From Phycisphaerales bacterium (GTDB lineage Bacteria > Planctomycetota > Phycisphaerae > Phycisphaerales > UBA1924), in NCBI GenBank assembly GCA_020845755.1, contig JADLFE010000060.1, positions 1-64,000 of the forward strand: 64,000 nt of DNA. Reading direction: 5' to 3'. The first letter of the stretch is position 1; every line of letters starts with the position of its first letter. Shown here one piece after another: positions 38,560-49,141 of the stretch. The notes beneath the pieces are model-generated. The model saw nothing but the letters and a program-made list of their open reading frames with translations, ran no database searches and had not been told where the DNA came from. The translations under genes and the position numbers were made by a program.

Positions 38560-41235
38560 ATGAAACGCAAGAGCGGACCTATGGCGATGTGTTGTGGCGT
38601 GACGGCGGCGATGTTGGCGATGTCCGCCGCGGCGTTTGGTCAGGCGCGTGAGGTGGTGGGCAACGGCGTGTCGTTTGACGGCGCGTGGCTGAGCCTCCCG
38701 GAGTTCCCGGCGCAGGTGGAAGGCGGAGAGGCGTGGGTTCGTCCCAACGCGTATCACGCGGTATTCCTGGACGAGGCGGTGATGCGTCAGATCCTGGCGG
38801 GCGCGCCGCGCGAGGGAACGCCCGAGGCGGCCCACCCGGTGACGGTGACGATTCCCAAGCCGGACGGGACGTACGCGCGTTTCTCGGCGGTAGAGTCTCC
38901 GATCTATCAGCCGGGCTTTGAGGTGCGCTGCCCGGACATGAAGACATACCTTGGGCAGGGGATCGACGATCCGGCGGCGTCGGTTCGGTTTGACCTGACG
39001 GTGCACGGCCTGCGGGCGCAGGTGCTCTCGCCGAACGGTTCGTACTGGGTTGATCCGTACACCAAGGGTGAGGCGGATTACTCGGTGAGTTATTGGAAGA
39101 AGGACCTGACGAACATCCACGAGGGCGAGTGGGCGTGCGATCTGAAGGGGGCGATGCCCACGGATGGCACCTCGCAGGGCCGGACATCTCGCGCGGCGGT
39201 GACGCGGCGCGAATTCGTGCTGGCGCAGGCCTGCACGGGCGAGTACGCGGCGAAGTTCTATTTGGCGAGCGACACCGAGGCGGTCAAGAAGAGCAAGGCC
39301 CAGGCGGCGATCGTAACGGCGGTGAATCGCGTGACGGGCGTGTACGAACTCGATGTCGGCGCGCGGTTCATCCTGGTCGCCAACAACCTCGACATCGTGT
39401 ACGTCACGGCGTCGACGGACCCGTACACGAACAACGACGGCGTGGCGATGCTCACCCAGAACATCAACACCTGCAACAGCGTGATCGGGAGCGCCAACTA
39501 CGACATCGGGCACGTCTATTCGACGGGCGGCGGCGGGGTGGCGTACCTGGGGGTGGTGTGCTCGGCCAACAAGGCCGGCGGCGTGACGGGCCTGGGAACG
39601 CCCACGGGCGACGCGTTCTACATCGACTACGTGGCCCACGAGATGGGGCACGAGTGCGGCGCGAACCACACGTTCAACGCGACGACGAGTTCGTGCAGCG
39701 GCAACCGCGCGTCGACGGCGGCGTACGAGCCGGGGAGCGCGTCGACGATCATGGGGTACGCGGGCATCTGCGGCACCATGGACCTGCAGACGCACTCGGA
39801 CGCGTATTTCGTGCATAAGAGCCTGGACGAGATCAACGCGCACCTCTCGACGCGGACGTGCGACACCGAGGTGGCGACGGGGAACACAACCCCCACCGCC
39901 AACGCGGGCGCGGACTACACGATCCCGATCTCCACGCCGTTCATGCTGACCGGCTCGGGGAGCGACGTGGACGGGAACGCGATCTCGTATTGCTTTGAGG
40001 AGCGCGACCTCGGGGCGGCGCTCAACACGTTCACGGACAATGGGACGAGTCCGATTCTGCGTTCGTGGACGCCCACGACAAACCCGGTGCGGATGGTGCC
40101 GCGTCTGGCGAACCTGCTTGCGAACACGACCGCCAAGGGCGAGGTGCTCCCGACGACGAGCCGCACGATCAATATGCGATTGACGGTGCGGGACAACGTG
40201 GCGGGTGGCGGCGGGACGGGCGTGGACAACATGGTGATCACGACCACGACGACGGCCGGGCCGTTCCAGGTCACGGCGCCGAACACGGCGGTGAACTGGT
40301 CGGGCGTGCAGACGGTGACATGGAACGTGGCGAGCACGACGGCGGCGCCGGTGAGTTGCGCGAACGTGATGATCGAACTCTCGACCGACGGCGGGAACAC
40401 CTGGCCGCACGTGCTGGCGGCGAGCACGCCCAACGACGGGTCGCAGAGCGTGACGCTCCCGAACATCGCGAGCACGACAGCGCGGGTGCGGGTGCGTGCG
40501 GTAGGCAACATCTTCTTTGACATCTCGAATGTGAACTTCACGCTTTCGGCGGCGTCACCCCCGGCGACTCCGACGAACGTGTCGGCCAATCCGTCGACGA
40601 TCTGCGACGGGACTTCGTCGCAACTGACGGCGACGGTGGGATCGGGCGAGGTGGTTGACTGGTACACGGGCGGGTGCGGGACGACACTGGTCGGCACCGG
40701 GAGCCCGCTTGCGGTGGCGCCGCACTCCACCACGACCTATTACGCCCGTGCGCGGCGGACCAGCGACAGCATGGTCTCGACCAACTGCGGGACGGTGACG
40801 CTGACGGTGAACCCGCTGCCCACGGCCCCGAGCAGCGCGTCCTCTGATCGTTCGGGCTTCTGCGAACTCGACACCGGGAATATCACGCTGACGGCGGTCG
40901 GGGGTTCGGGCTCGGTGCTGAAGTGGTTCGATGCGTCGAACAACGCGCTGGTGGGCTCGGGCAACGGGCTGGTGATCGCTTCACCGGCGGTGACGACGAC
41001 GTACCTGGCGCGCTGGGAGAACTCGTGCGGTCAGTCGGGATCGGCGGCGGCGCTGGTCGAGGTGGCCGAGAGCATCGGCGACTTCAACAACGACGGGTTC
41101 GTGAACGGGATCGACTATGACGAGTTCGCGGACCTGTTCGAGAGCGGCGACATGGGAGCCGACATCAACAATGACGGGTTCGTGAACGGGATCGACTACG
41201 ACACGTTCGCGGAAGCGTTCGAGGCTGGATGCTGA
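38560..41235 (+). CDS. Secreted metzincin-type metalloprotease with GC-type dockerin
   Basis: Predicted extracellular zinc protease of 891 residues. It has a signal peptide (CCGVTAAMLAMSAAAFGQ), a propeptide-like region, and a reprolysin-like domain with active site HEMGHECGANH near residues 359-369, matching HExxHxxGxxH. A PKD-like module (NAGADYTIPISTPFML), a beta-sandwich (VNWSGVQTVTWNVASTTAAP) and two Ig-like segments (PSTICDGTSSQL and SGFCELDTGNIT) follow. The end carries two dockerin repeats (GDFNNDGFVNGIDYDEFADL and a second) and terminates in Ala-Gly-Cys. ATG 38560 is chosen as it starts a basic signal peptide; a TTG two codons upstream is possible. It is followed 82 nt later by another GC-dockerin gene. 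Confidence 0.9.
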   Translation: MKRKSGPMAMCCGVTAAMLAMSAAAFGQAREVVGNGVSFDGAWLSLPEFPAQVEGGEAWVRPNAYHAVFLDEAVMRQILAGAPREGTPEAAHPVTVTIPKPDGTYARFSAVESPIYQPGFEVRCPDMKTYLGQGIDDPAASVRFDLTVHGLRAQVLSPNGSYWVDPYTKGEADYSVSYWKKDLTNIHEGEWACDLKGAMPTDGTSQGRTSRAAVTRREFVLAQACTGEYAAKFYLASDTEAVKKSKAQAAIVTAVNRVTGVYELDVGARFILVANNLDIVYVTASTDPYTNNDGVAMLTQNINTCNSVIGSANYDIGHVYSTGGGGVAYLGVVCSANKAGGVTGLGTPTGDAFYIDYVAHEMGHECGANHTFNATTSSCSGNRASTAAYEPGSASTIMGYAGICGTMDLQTHSDAYFVHKSLDEINAHLSTRTCDTEVATGNTTPTANAGADYTIPISTPFMLTGSGSDVDGNAISYCFEERDLGAALNTFTDNGTSPILRSWTPTTNPVRMVPRLANLLANTTAKGEVLPTTSRTINMRLTVRDNVAGGGGTGVDNMVITTTTTAGPFQVTAPNTAVNWSGVQTVTWNVASTTAAPVSCANVMIELSTDGGNTWPHVLAASTPNDGSQSVTLPNIASTTARVRVRAVGNIFFDISNVNFTLSAASPPATPTNVSANPSTICDGTSSQLTATVGSGEVVDWYTGGCGTTLVGTGSPLAVAPHSTTTYYARARRTSDSMVSTNCGTVTLTVNPLPTAPSSASSDRSGFCELDTGNITLTAVGGSGSVLKWFDASNNALVGSGNGLVIASPAVTTTYLARWENSCGQSGSAAALVEVAESIGDFNNDGFVNGIDYDEFADLFESGDMGADINNDGFVNGIDYDTFAEAFEAGC

Positions 41236-41317
41236 GTCTGTGAATCCCGCGGCGCTCGGGGGAACCCGTGCGCCGCGCTTTGCGTGTGGATCCGAGTCCT
41301 TTCTTTGGGGAATGTGT

Positions 41318-44221
41318 GTGAAGAAACTGGCGCGGTTCATGGGGTGTCTGCTCGCGCTGGCGTCGGGGTTTCCCGCGTGGGCGCAGGGGGTGCGCTCGTT
41401 CTCGTTTGACAACGGGGCGTTGTTGGACCCGGGGCTGATATGGTCGTACGAGCGGGCGCTTGCGTCGGTGGACATCGACGGGTCGGTGGTGCCGTCGCAT
41501 TGGCCGCGGTATGCGCAGAAGACGCTCCTGTGCGGGGCTCCGGACGTGACGACGATCGCGGGAACGACGAACCCGGTCCTGGGCATTCACGTGTTCGGCG
41601 TCGGGGTGACGGCGGACAACACGACGCCGGCGTGGGTGATCTATAACGTGACGCAGGGCAAGTTGCAGTTGCATGTGGGGTCGGTGAACGGATCGGTGTA
41701 TTCGTACAACGTGGCGGGGAGCGCGAGCAAGGGAAGCACGCCGGATCTATTGAAGGAATCGATCGACGGGAACGCGAACGAGGCGTGGACGCCGCGGAGC
41801 GCGACGATCTGCCATGGGTTTGCGGTGGTGCTGTGCAACGTATCAACGAAGAACGCGGACGGGCTGTGGCGACTGGACCGGGTGGGGCTGGCGGTGTGCA
41901 ATCTTGCGAACCTGTCGGGTCCCAAGAACCTGTGGTGGCGTCGTCACGCGGTGTCGGACCGTCTGGGCACGGCGAACGACAGCAACTATGTGTATGGGGC
42001 GGGGTGGGCGTTGTCTGGCTGGTGGGTGCGCGAGCGTGACGGGCAGGCGCCGACGGAGTTCTGGATCGCGGCGACGGACTACCGATCGCACCCACAGAAA
42101 GACGGCGGGATGTACTACGTGATGCCGGTGAGGCGTTCGGGACTGACCACGTCGGACTGGGTGGCGGACAAGGTGTTCGAGTTGCCGGGACGATTTTCGC
42201 GTCCCGGCAAGAACGTGACGCACGCGCACGCGGCGGGGCTGTGCGGGTACGGCGTGGACGGGATACTGGTGCTGGGTTCGCGCGGCGACTCGCTGTACAA
42301 CAACTGCAACTACACGTGGACGATCGAGCACGCGAGCGAGTACCGGGCTGGCGCGACGGCGAAGCCGGGCTCGTACGAGTGGTACGCGGGCGGCACGGCC
42401 TGGGCCGGGCCGAAGTTGGTGAACGGGTTCGTGGGCGACCCAACGGACCCGGTGCAACTGCGTCGTCCGGGGAACCAGTGGGTGGGTGTTGCGCCGGGCC
42501 CCACGGACCGGACGTTCTTGGTGGGGTTGGACGAGGTGCATCAGCCGGTTGCGGTGACGCAGGACATGTCGGGCAATCCGGACGAATTGGACTATCGCGG
42601 TGTGTACGGGATCGCGCGGTCAGGGATCGTGCCGACGCACACGGACGGGAGCGCGGTGCCGGGACGATTCCTGTCATTGCAGATGCATTCAGCGAGGCCG
42701 AACGCGACGGACACGGCGTATGTGGCGCAGTTGGCGCCAAGCCAGTTCGACACGGAGCACGTGTACAACCAGCGGATCATCTACAGCCCGGACGGTGAGA
42801 ACTGGGGCCAGATGTGGGCCCATCGTGAGAACGAGCAGACGCGGCCGGTGATCGGCGCGGGGAAGGTGTGGGTCGGTTCGGCGGGGCAGAACACGGGGCT
42901 GGGGGTGCGATCAACGCCAATCCCGGCGACGAAACTGGTCAGGCCGCTGTCGATCGAACCGGGCGGAACGAACCTGGTGTCAACGTACGCCAGTTGGGGC
43001 GATCCGGCGCCGGGCGTGACGGTGGTGCCTGTGACGTTGCCGGACGGGCAGTCGGGCATGCCTCCGGCGCGCGGTCCGGCGTTCCTGTTCATCAACGCGC
43101 CGACCAGCAACGCAACGGCGGTGTCGTATCTGGGCTCGATCGTGCTGGCGCCCGGGTTGCCGAGCAGCACGACGACGATGACGTTCCGGCTGTGGGTGCG
43201 GAACGCGCCGGCGAGCGAGCAGGGCGTGGCGGGCTCGCTCTCGCTGAGGCTCCGCCTCCGCTCGACCGACATGAACGGAACGTTCGGGAGCACGCGGGTG
43301 TCGGGGTATGCACCACAGTTTGAGATCCCATGTTCGGGAGAATGGGTGCCGATCACGCTGTCGACGAACGTGGCGGCGTGGGGCGGCCAGTCGACAAACC
43401 CGTGGGTCGAGTTGCTGGTGAGCACGGGCTCGGTCGCCAATCCCTGCGCGTTCCACATGGTCCTTGAGTCAGTGACACAGGGCTCGACACTGATGTACCC
43501 GAGCGATGCGGGCTCGGCGGGCGCGGGCGAGCAGACGGGCATCGCGTTCGAGCCGTCTCAATCGGGCGATGTGACGGCAATCGTGGCGGCGATGGAGCCC
43601 TGGTATAGTTGGGGCACCTTCGGTGTTGACCTGACGGAGCGCCCGCTCTTCTCCCTGGTGAGCCAGGACGGGAGCCGAGCAGCGGTGGTGATGGCGGACG
43701 CGACGAATCAGAGACTGACGCTCAAGGCGTGGTCCGATGGCGATTACCAGTCTCACAACCTTGCGTCGATTCCGAACATCTACTGGATGCAGGGTTCGCC
43801 CATCCTGTGCGGCGTGACGTACCAGGCGTCGACCGCGACGCTCAGGCTCCGCGGGTCTGTCGGGGGCAACGAGATCGGAGCGGCCCAGATTGTTCTGCCC
43901 GGCCTGGACACGGCCGACCGCCTTGTGTTCGGCGATCCCACGGGGCAGGTCATCACCCCGTTGTATGTGTTCGGGGGCAAGATCGACTCGAGCGTGTGGA
44001 GCGCGTCGAGCATCGACGCGACGCTCCGGTCGCTGGACATGGTGCCGAAGGGCACTTGTCGGGCGGACTTTGACCGCAACGGATTCGTCAACGGGATCGA
44101 CTACGACCTCTTCGCCGAGGCGTACGAGAGCGGCAATTCAGAGGCGGACATCGACGAGAACGGGTTTGTGAACGCGATCGACTACGACCTCTTCGCGGAC
44201 GCCTTTGACGCCGGATGTTGA
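41318..44221 (+). CDS. Very large exported GC-dockerin protein of unknown function
   Basis: Not recognised beyond its ends. The 967-residue product has a signal peptide (KKLARFMGCLLALASGFP then AWAQ) and a long beta-rich body; the first 600 residues have recurrent aromatic- and Gly-rich strands with tags such as YGVDGILVLGSRGDSLY and are followed by a sandwich-like region (residues about 600-750) and a lectin-like beta-sandwich (residues about 760-920). The C-terminus has two dockerin repeats (CRADFDRNGFVNGIDYDLFA and DENGFVNAIDYDLFAD) and ends Asp-Ala-Gly-Cys. GTG 41318 is preferred because GGGG lies 7 nt upstream; ATG 41312 is two codons earlier and too close to that site. It probably forms an operon with the upstream protease. 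Confidence 0.85.
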   Translation: MKKLARFMGCLLALASGFPAWAQGVRSFSFDNGALLDPGLIWSYERALASVDIDGSVVPSHWPRYAQKTLLCGAPDVTTIAGTTNPVLGIHVFGVGVTADNTTPAWVIYNVTQGKLQLHVGSVNGSVYSYNVAGSASKGSTPDLLKESIDGNANEAWTPRSATICHGFAVVLCNVSTKNADGLWRLDRVGLAVCNLANLSGPKNLWWRRHAVSDRLGTANDSNYVYGAGWALSGWWVRERDGQAPTEFWIAATDYRSHPQKDGGMYYVMPVRRSGLTTSDWVADKVFELPGRFSRPGKNVTHAHAAGLCGYGVDGILVLGSRGDSLYNNCNYTWTIEHASEYRAGATAKPGSYEWYAGGTAWAGPKLVNGFVGDPTDPVQLRRPGNQWVGVAPGPTDRTFLVGLDEVHQPVAVTQDMSGNPDELDYRGVYGIARSGIVPTHTDGSAVPGRFLSLQMHSARPNATDTAYVAQLAPSQFDTEHVYNQRIIYSPDGENWGQMWAHRENEQTRPVIGAGKVWVGSAGQNTGLGVRSTPIPATKLVRPLSIEPGGTNLVSTYASWGDPAPGVTVVPVTLPDGQSGMPPARGPAFLFINAPTSNATAVSYLGSIVLAPGLPSSTTTMTFRLWVRNAPASEQGVAGSLSLRLRLRSTDMNGTFGSTRVSGYAPQFEIPCSGEWVPITLSTNVAAWGGQSTNPWVELLVSTGSVANPCAFHMVLESVTQGSTLMYPSDAGSAGAGEQTGIAFEPSQSGDVTAIVAAMEPWYSWGTFGVDLTERPLFSLVSQDGSRAAVVMADATNQRLTLKAWSDGDYQSHNLASIPNIYWMQGSPILCGVTYQASTATLRLRGSVGGNEIGAAQIVLPGLDTADRLVFGDPTGQVITPLYVFGGKIDSSVWSASSIDATLRSLDMVPKGTCRADFDRNGFVNGIDYDLFAEAYESGNSEADIDENGFVNAIDYDLFADAFDAGC

Positions 44222-44491
44222 ACCAACCCCGGAGCCCACGGGCGACCGGCGACGAACTTGGAAAAACGGGGAACCGCGGCGAGTTGGCGGCGCGAACACC
44301 ATTTACCGGTCGGCGCGGCGTGCCGTCCGATATCTGTTTCCGCGTCTGGGGAATTTGCTTGGCGCGGGAAGGAGCGATCGGCTAGGCTGGGATGGATCGC
44401 CTGTCCCTGCGAGACAGCCGATAGGAACGGGTGTCGGGTGCCGGGAGCGGTGTTCCGACAGAGGGATTCTGGCAACCAGAGGAGTGTTTTC

Positions 44492-47263
44492 ATGCGGTCG
44501 ACGACCTCGGCGGTGCTGTGCCTGCTTCTGACAGCGGGAACGGCTTTGGCGGCCAATACCAACTCGAATCCGGGCCAGATGCCCGATATGCCCATGCCGG
44601 CGGCGGCCCAGCAGTTCCTTGCCGCGCACGACGGAGCGCGGTTCTATTGGACGGACGATCGCATCACGACGGTCTACGGGCGTGCGTTCGGGACGGGCGT
44701 TTCGGCGCGGGGCGCGGCGGACACATTCGTGGCGCAGAACGCGGCGCTGTTCGGGGTGACGGGGGCAGAACTGGTCCCGGGCTCGCTGGCCGGCGACGGT
44801 GCGGTCGAGCGCCAGATCATGCCCGACCTTGAGACCGGCCAGATGAAGTTCACGCTGGTTTCGTACCTGCAGCAGCGTCAGGGCATCAGCGTGTTCCGCG
44901 GCGACCTGCGTGTTCTGGTTCGCGAGGAAGACGGATTCCCGGTGGTTCTGGCACGCTCGGGCCTGCGTCCGCTGGGTGGCTACGTGGTCGACCAGGATGC
45001 GCTCAACAACCCGAATGTGACTGAGGCGATGGAGCAGGCTGACCTGCGCGTGCCGGGTTACGACTCGGTGAGCGACGAGGAGATGGTGATCTGGGCGGGC
45101 ACCGACAAGATGGCGGCGGCGCAGCCGACGGTGGCGTTCAAGTTCGTCGTGACGCGCGGGCAGGCGGGGGATGAGAACTATTCGAAGTTCCTGTTCCTGG
45201 CCGACGCCAAGACCGGCAAACTGGTGTACGGCGAGAGCCTGATCACGCACGTGGACGTGAACGGAAGCGTGAAGGGGATCATCACGCCGGGCAAGAAGGC
45301 GTCGGACTGCGCGACGGAAGTGACGCTCCCCATGCCGTACGCGCGGGTGGCGATCGGCGCGACAGTGGCGTACGCGGACGTGAACGGCAACTTCACGATC
45401 CCGAACTCGGGGTCGACGGCGGTGTCGGTGGTGTCGGGCGTCCGCGGCAAGTGGTTCCGGGTATACAACCCCAGCGCCGATGCTCCGACGATCACGACGA
45501 GCGTGACGCCTCCCGGGCCGGTGAACTTCCTGCACAACAGCGCGAACAACAATCAGACCCGCCTGGGCGAGGTGAACGCGTACTACAACGCGAACCTGGT
45601 TCGTGACACGGTGCTGGCATACAACGCGAACTTCCCGACGGTGAAGACACAGACCGAGTTCCGCGTGAACGTGGCGGTGAGCGGCACGTGCAACGCGTAC
45701 TACGACGGCTCTTCGATCAACTTCTACAGTTCCGGCGGTGGGTGCGCTAACACGGCGTACGGCGACGTGGTGTGGCACGAGTATGGGCATCACGTGGTTG
45801 CGGTGGCCGGCTCGGGTCAGGACCAGTACGGCGAGGGCTACGGCGATCTCCTTGGCGTCGTGATGTCCGACGACCCGATCCTGGGCTACGGCTTCTACCA
45901 GAACCAGTGCAGCAGCGGCATCCGCACCGCGGCCAACACCAAGCAGTACCCCTGCTCGGGCGAGATCCACGACTGCGGGCAGTTGCTGACGGGCTGCTGG
46001 TGGAGCACGCGCAACATCCTGATCGGGACCGATCCTTCGACCTATCAAAGTCTGCTGACGAACTGGGCGGTCAACAGCGTGCTGCTGCACTCCGGCGGCG
46101 GCATCGCGCCCGACATCACGATCGACGTGCTGACGCTGGACGACAACAACGCGGACATCACGGACGGCACGCCGCACTATGACCAGATCGCGCAGGGCTT
46201 TGGCGCCCACAACATGGACGCGCCCCCGCTCGATCCGTTCGACTTCGCGTATCCGTCGGGCAAGCCGGCGAACATCACGCCGGCGGGTGGTTCGACGGTT
46301 GACGTCAAGGTGACGCCCAAGGGATCGTTCGTGCTGGCGGCCAACGGCGTGAAGTTGCGTGTCGACCCCGAGGGTGACGGGACCTATGCCACGGTGTCGA
46401 CCTCCAGCGTTGGCGGCGGCGTGTACCGGGCCGCGTTCCCACCTGCGACCTGCGGGAACACGGTGAAGTACTACTTCACGGCGACCGCCACCTCCGGTGC
46501 CGTTGATTCGGATCCGGCGGACGCGCCGACCACGACCTATAGCACGTTCTCGGGCTACGGGCAGTCGGCGTTCTTCACCAACAACTTTGAGACCGACCAG
46601 GGCTGGACGGCCAGCGGGACGGCGACGGCCGGCGCCTGGACGCGTGCGGTGCCCTCGACCGGCGGAGCGGATCATGCTCCTGCGGCGGACTCCGACGGCT
46701 CGGGCAAGTGCTATGTGACCGCCAACACCTCGGGCGTTGATGTCGACAGTGGGACAGCGATCCTCACGACGTCGGCCTTCGACGCGACCAACCGCGGCGA
46801 GGTGTACGCCGAGTACGCCCGCTGGTTCTACTGGAACGGGCTCTTCGGGAACGAGACCTTCCTGGTCGAATTGTCCAACGACAACGGCGCCACCTGGGCC
46901 ACGGTCGAGTCGATCCCCTACTCGGATACCACACAGGCCCGCGGCGGGTGGATCACGGCTCGCCACCAACTCTCCAAGGTCCGTCCTCTGACCGCGCAGA
47001 TGAAGATGCGATTCACAGTCGCGGACACCGGGCTGGACAGCACCATCGAGGGCGGCGTTGACGCGTTCAAACTCCTGGCTGCGGACTGCGAGAGCCCCTG
47101 CCTGGCCGACTACAACAACGACGGGTTCGTGAACGGGCTTGACTACGACAACTTCGCCGATGATTGGGAGGCGGGCAACATGGCCGCCGACGTGAACGGC
47201 GACAGCTTTGTGAACGGCCTGGACTACGACTACTTCGCCGAGCACTTCGAGGCTGGCTGCTGA
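44492..47263 (+). CDS. Secreted gluzincin (thermolysin/fungalysin-like) protease with GC-type dockerin
   Basis: Predicted extracellular zinc endopeptidase of 923 residues. It has a signal peptide (MRSTTSAVLCLLLTAGTALA), a propeptide of the fungalysin/thermolysin type (TLVSYLQQRQGISVFRGDLR near residues 125-145) and a catalytic domain with HEYGHH at about residue 428 and the third ligand in the ExxxD motif EGYGD some 18 residues on. This HExxH+ExxxD pair marks the gluzincin clan. A beta-sandwich (NNFETDQGWTASGT onward) follows, then dockerin repeats (LADYNNDGFVNGLDYDNFAD and a second) ending Ala-Gly-Cys. GAGGAG precedes ATG by 8 nt. It gives a second protease type in the same dockerin cluster. 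Confidence 0.9.
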   Translation: MRSTTSAVLCLLLTAGTALAANTNSNPGQMPDMPMPAAAQQFLAAHDGARFYWTDDRITTVYGRAFGTGVSARGAADTFVAQNAALFGVTGAELVPGSLAGDGAVERQIMPDLETGQMKFTLVSYLQQRQGISVFRGDLRVLVREEDGFPVVLARSGLRPLGGYVVDQDALNNPNVTEAMEQADLRVPGYDSVSDEEMVIWAGTDKMAAAQPTVAFKFVVTRGQAGDENYSKFLFLADAKTGKLVYGESLITHVDVNGSVKGIITPGKKASDCATEVTLPMPYARVAIGATVAYADVNGNFTIPNSGSTAVSVVSGVRGKWFRVYNPSADAPTITTSVTPPGPVNFLHNSANNNQTRLGEVNAYYNANLVRDTVLAYNANFPTVKTQTEFRVNVAVSGTCNAYYDGSSINFYSSGGGCANTAYGDVVWHEYGHHVVAVAGSGQDQYGEGYGDLLGVVMSDDPILGYGFYQNQCSSGIRTAANTKQYPCSGEIHDCGQLLTGCWWSTRNILIGTDPSTYQSLLTNWAVNSVLLHSGGGIAPDITIDVLTLDDNNADITDGTPHYDQIAQGFGAHNMDAPPLDPFDFAYPSGKPANITPAGGSTVDVKVTPKGSFVLAANGVKLRVDPEGDGTYATVSTSSVGGGVYRAAFPPATCGNTVKYYFTATATSGAVDSDPADAPTTTYSTFSGYGQSAFFTNNFETDQGWTASGTATAGAWTRAVPSTGGADHAPAADSDGSGKCYVTANTSGVDVDSGTAILTTSAFDATNRGEVYAEYARWFYWNGLFGNETFLVELSNDNGATWATVESIPYSDTTQARGGWITARHQLSKVRPLTAQMKMRFTVADTGLDSTIEGGVDAFKLLAADCESPCLADYNNDGFVNGLDYDNFADDWEAGNMAADVNGDSFVNGLDYDYFAEHFEAGC

Positions 47264-47297
47264 TTCCTCGCACTGAATTTCACGCATGAGATCGATT

Positions 47298-47327
47298 CGC
47301 CCGGGCCAACGCCCGGGCGTTTTCTTT
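47298..47327 (+). terminator. Rho-independent terminator after the gluzincin gene
   Basis: CGCCCGGG (47298-47305) pairs with CCCGGGCG (47312-47319) around a 6-nt loop, followed by TTTTCTTTG. It begins 34 nt past the stop codon. Confidence 0.85.
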
Positions 47328-47411
47328 GAGTGGCACCGTGGGCGGATTTCGCACGGACACGATCATGATTTCTGGTCGGGGGTGCGCGACGCCCTCGGCT
47401 ACGATCAGGGC

Positions 47412-49004
47412 ATGATGAACTCTGCGCCGGGTCGGGCGGGCGTGATCGCGATCGTGGTGCTGAGCAGCGGCGCGGCGGGCGCGGTGCTTCACGACGCGAG
47501 CACGGGCGTCGATCGCGTCGGCACCACGATCCGTGTGTCATTCTCCAAGGACATGCGCGGAGCGCCGGCGTCGGGGCGTCTCGTCGTGATGACAGTCAAG
47601 AAGGGGTCGAAGGTCGGCGGGGCTGACCCGCTCGACGGACCGTTCTGGGATGACCCGCAGCCGATGTTCGGGATCGATGTGAAAGACCTTGCGCCGGGCG
47701 CGGCGGCGGTGATCGACGACGGCGCGACATCGTTCCCCTCGCCGATCTCAAATCTCCCGCCGGGAACGTACCGCGTGCAGGCGATGCTGGACATGAAGCG
47801 TGTGAACAGTTCGTGGCGGCGCGAGGAGGGTAATCTCTACTCGTCCGCGATCGCGGAGTTCGTGGTGAAGGAGGGCGCGGAGGCGAGCGTGGATCTGGTG
47901 CTCGACCGCGCGGTGATGGTGGACCCGCTCCCGGTTCAGGCGGGGGTTGAGTTCGTCGATGTGAGGTCGAAACTCCTCTCGGAGTTTCACGGGCGCGATG
48001 TGATGCTGCGCGCGGGGGTTGTCCTGCCGCGTGGGTTTGATGCGAAGCAGAAGTATGCCGCGGTGTACGAGGTGCCGGGATTCGGCGGCGATCATCGCGG
48101 CGTGCTGGGCGCGGCGAACCGGCGGGACCGCGTGCCGGAGAATCAACCGTTCGGCGAGTTGTCGCGCAAGGTGTTCTGGATCGTGTTGGACCCGGAATCG
48201 CCCAACGGGCACACGCTGTTTGCGGATTCGGCGAACAACGGGCCGTGCGGGCGGGCGCTGGTGGAGGAGTTGATCCCGGCGATCGAGGCGAAGTATCCGC
48301 TGGTGGGCGAGCCGGCGGCGAGGATGCTGCGCGGTCATTCGTCGGGCGGGTGGTCGACGCTGTGGCTGGCGCTGAACTATCCGGAGACATTCGGCGCGTG
48401 CTGGTCGAGCGCGCCGGACCCGGTCGATTTTCACGCGATGCAGGCGGGGAACGTGTACGAGGACGCGAACATGTACGCGGACGGCGCGGGCAAGGAGATC
48501 CCGAGCCACCGTTCGCGCGGCGTGTCGACCATGAGCGTGCGCCAGGAGAACCTCATGGAGGAGGTGCTCGGGCCGGACAACACCAGCGGGCAGCAGTGGG
48601 ATTCGTGGTTCGCGGTGTGGGGGCCCAAGGGCGCGAGCGGCAATCCCGCGGCGCTCTTTGATCCGAACACGGGCGTGATCGACCACGCGGTCGCGGAGCA
48701 ATACAAGAAGTACGATATCCACGAACTGACCCGAGCCAATCAGGGGACATGGGGGCTCACGTTCCACCAACGGATCAGGCTGCTGGTGGGCTCGCTCGAC
48801 AGTTTCTACCTGAACATGGCGGTCGAGCGGCTCAAGCCCACGATCGACGCGTTGCATTTCTTCGTGTACCCCGAGGGAAACAACGGCTGGATCGAGATCG
48901 TGCCGAATGCCGACCACGGGACGGTGATGGGCGCGCCGCGGGCTCGCGAGATTCCCAAGGAGATGCTGGAGCACCTTGTGCGGACGAAGGTGCTGGTGCC
49001 GTGA
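47412..49004 (+). CDS. Putative exported esterase (alpha/beta hydrolase)
   Basis: The 530-residue product has a short signal peptide (GVIAIVVLSSGAAGAVL) and a beta-rich N-terminal domain (FSKDMRGAPASGRLVVMTVK, residues 20-140) of unknown role. The C-terminal half is an alpha/beta hydrolase of the esterase-D/Fes type: LRAGVVLPRGFDAKQKYAAV, the nucleophile in RGHSSGGWSTLWLALNYPE (Ser about residue 309) and a late His in VPNADHGTVMG. It differs from its neighbours in lacking a dockerin. ATG 47412 and ATG 47415 are both possible starts. The substrate is unknown; polyphenol or sugar esters are plausible for the fold. Confidence 0.82.
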   Translation: MMNSAPGRAGVIAIVVLSSGAAGAVLHDASTGVDRVGTTIRVSFSKDMRGAPASGRLVVMTVKKGSKVGGADPLDGPFWDDPQPMFGIDVKDLAPGAAAVIDDGATSFPSPISNLPPGTYRVQAMLDMKRVNSSWRREEGNLYSSAIAEFVVKEGAEASVDLVLDRAVMVDPLPVQAGVEFVDVRSKLLSEFHGRDVMLRAGVVLPRGFDAKQKYAAVYEVPGFGGDHRGVLGAANRRDRVPENQPFGELSRKVFWIVLDPESPNGHTLFADSANNGPCGRALVEELIPAIEAKYPLVGEPAARMLRGHSSGGWSTLWLALNYPETFGACWSSAPDPVDFHAMQAGNVYEDANMYADGAGKEIPSHRSRGVSTMSVRQENLMEEVLGPDNTSGQQWDSWFAVWGPKGASGNPAALFDPNTGVIDHAVAEQYKKYDIHELTRANQGTWGLTFHQRIRLLVGSLDSFYLNMAVERLKPTIDALHFFVYPEGNNGWIEIVPNADHGTVMGAPRAREIPKEMLEHLVRTKVLVP

Positions 49005-49141
49005 TGAAGAGATGAACTCCAACGCGGAGGTCGCAGAGAGAATTGAACGAAGCGGTAGAACGAGGATCGCGCGGCAAGAAGCACACGGGCACCGACGCGG
49101 GGCGCCGAAAGTCGCGTGAGCGCGGATGAGCGGGGGGAGTG

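Noticed and set aside
44303-47287. 994-codon minus-strand open frame opposite the gluzincin gene
   Set aside because: Arg/His/Val-rich shadow; the opposite strand carries clear protease and dockerin motifs.
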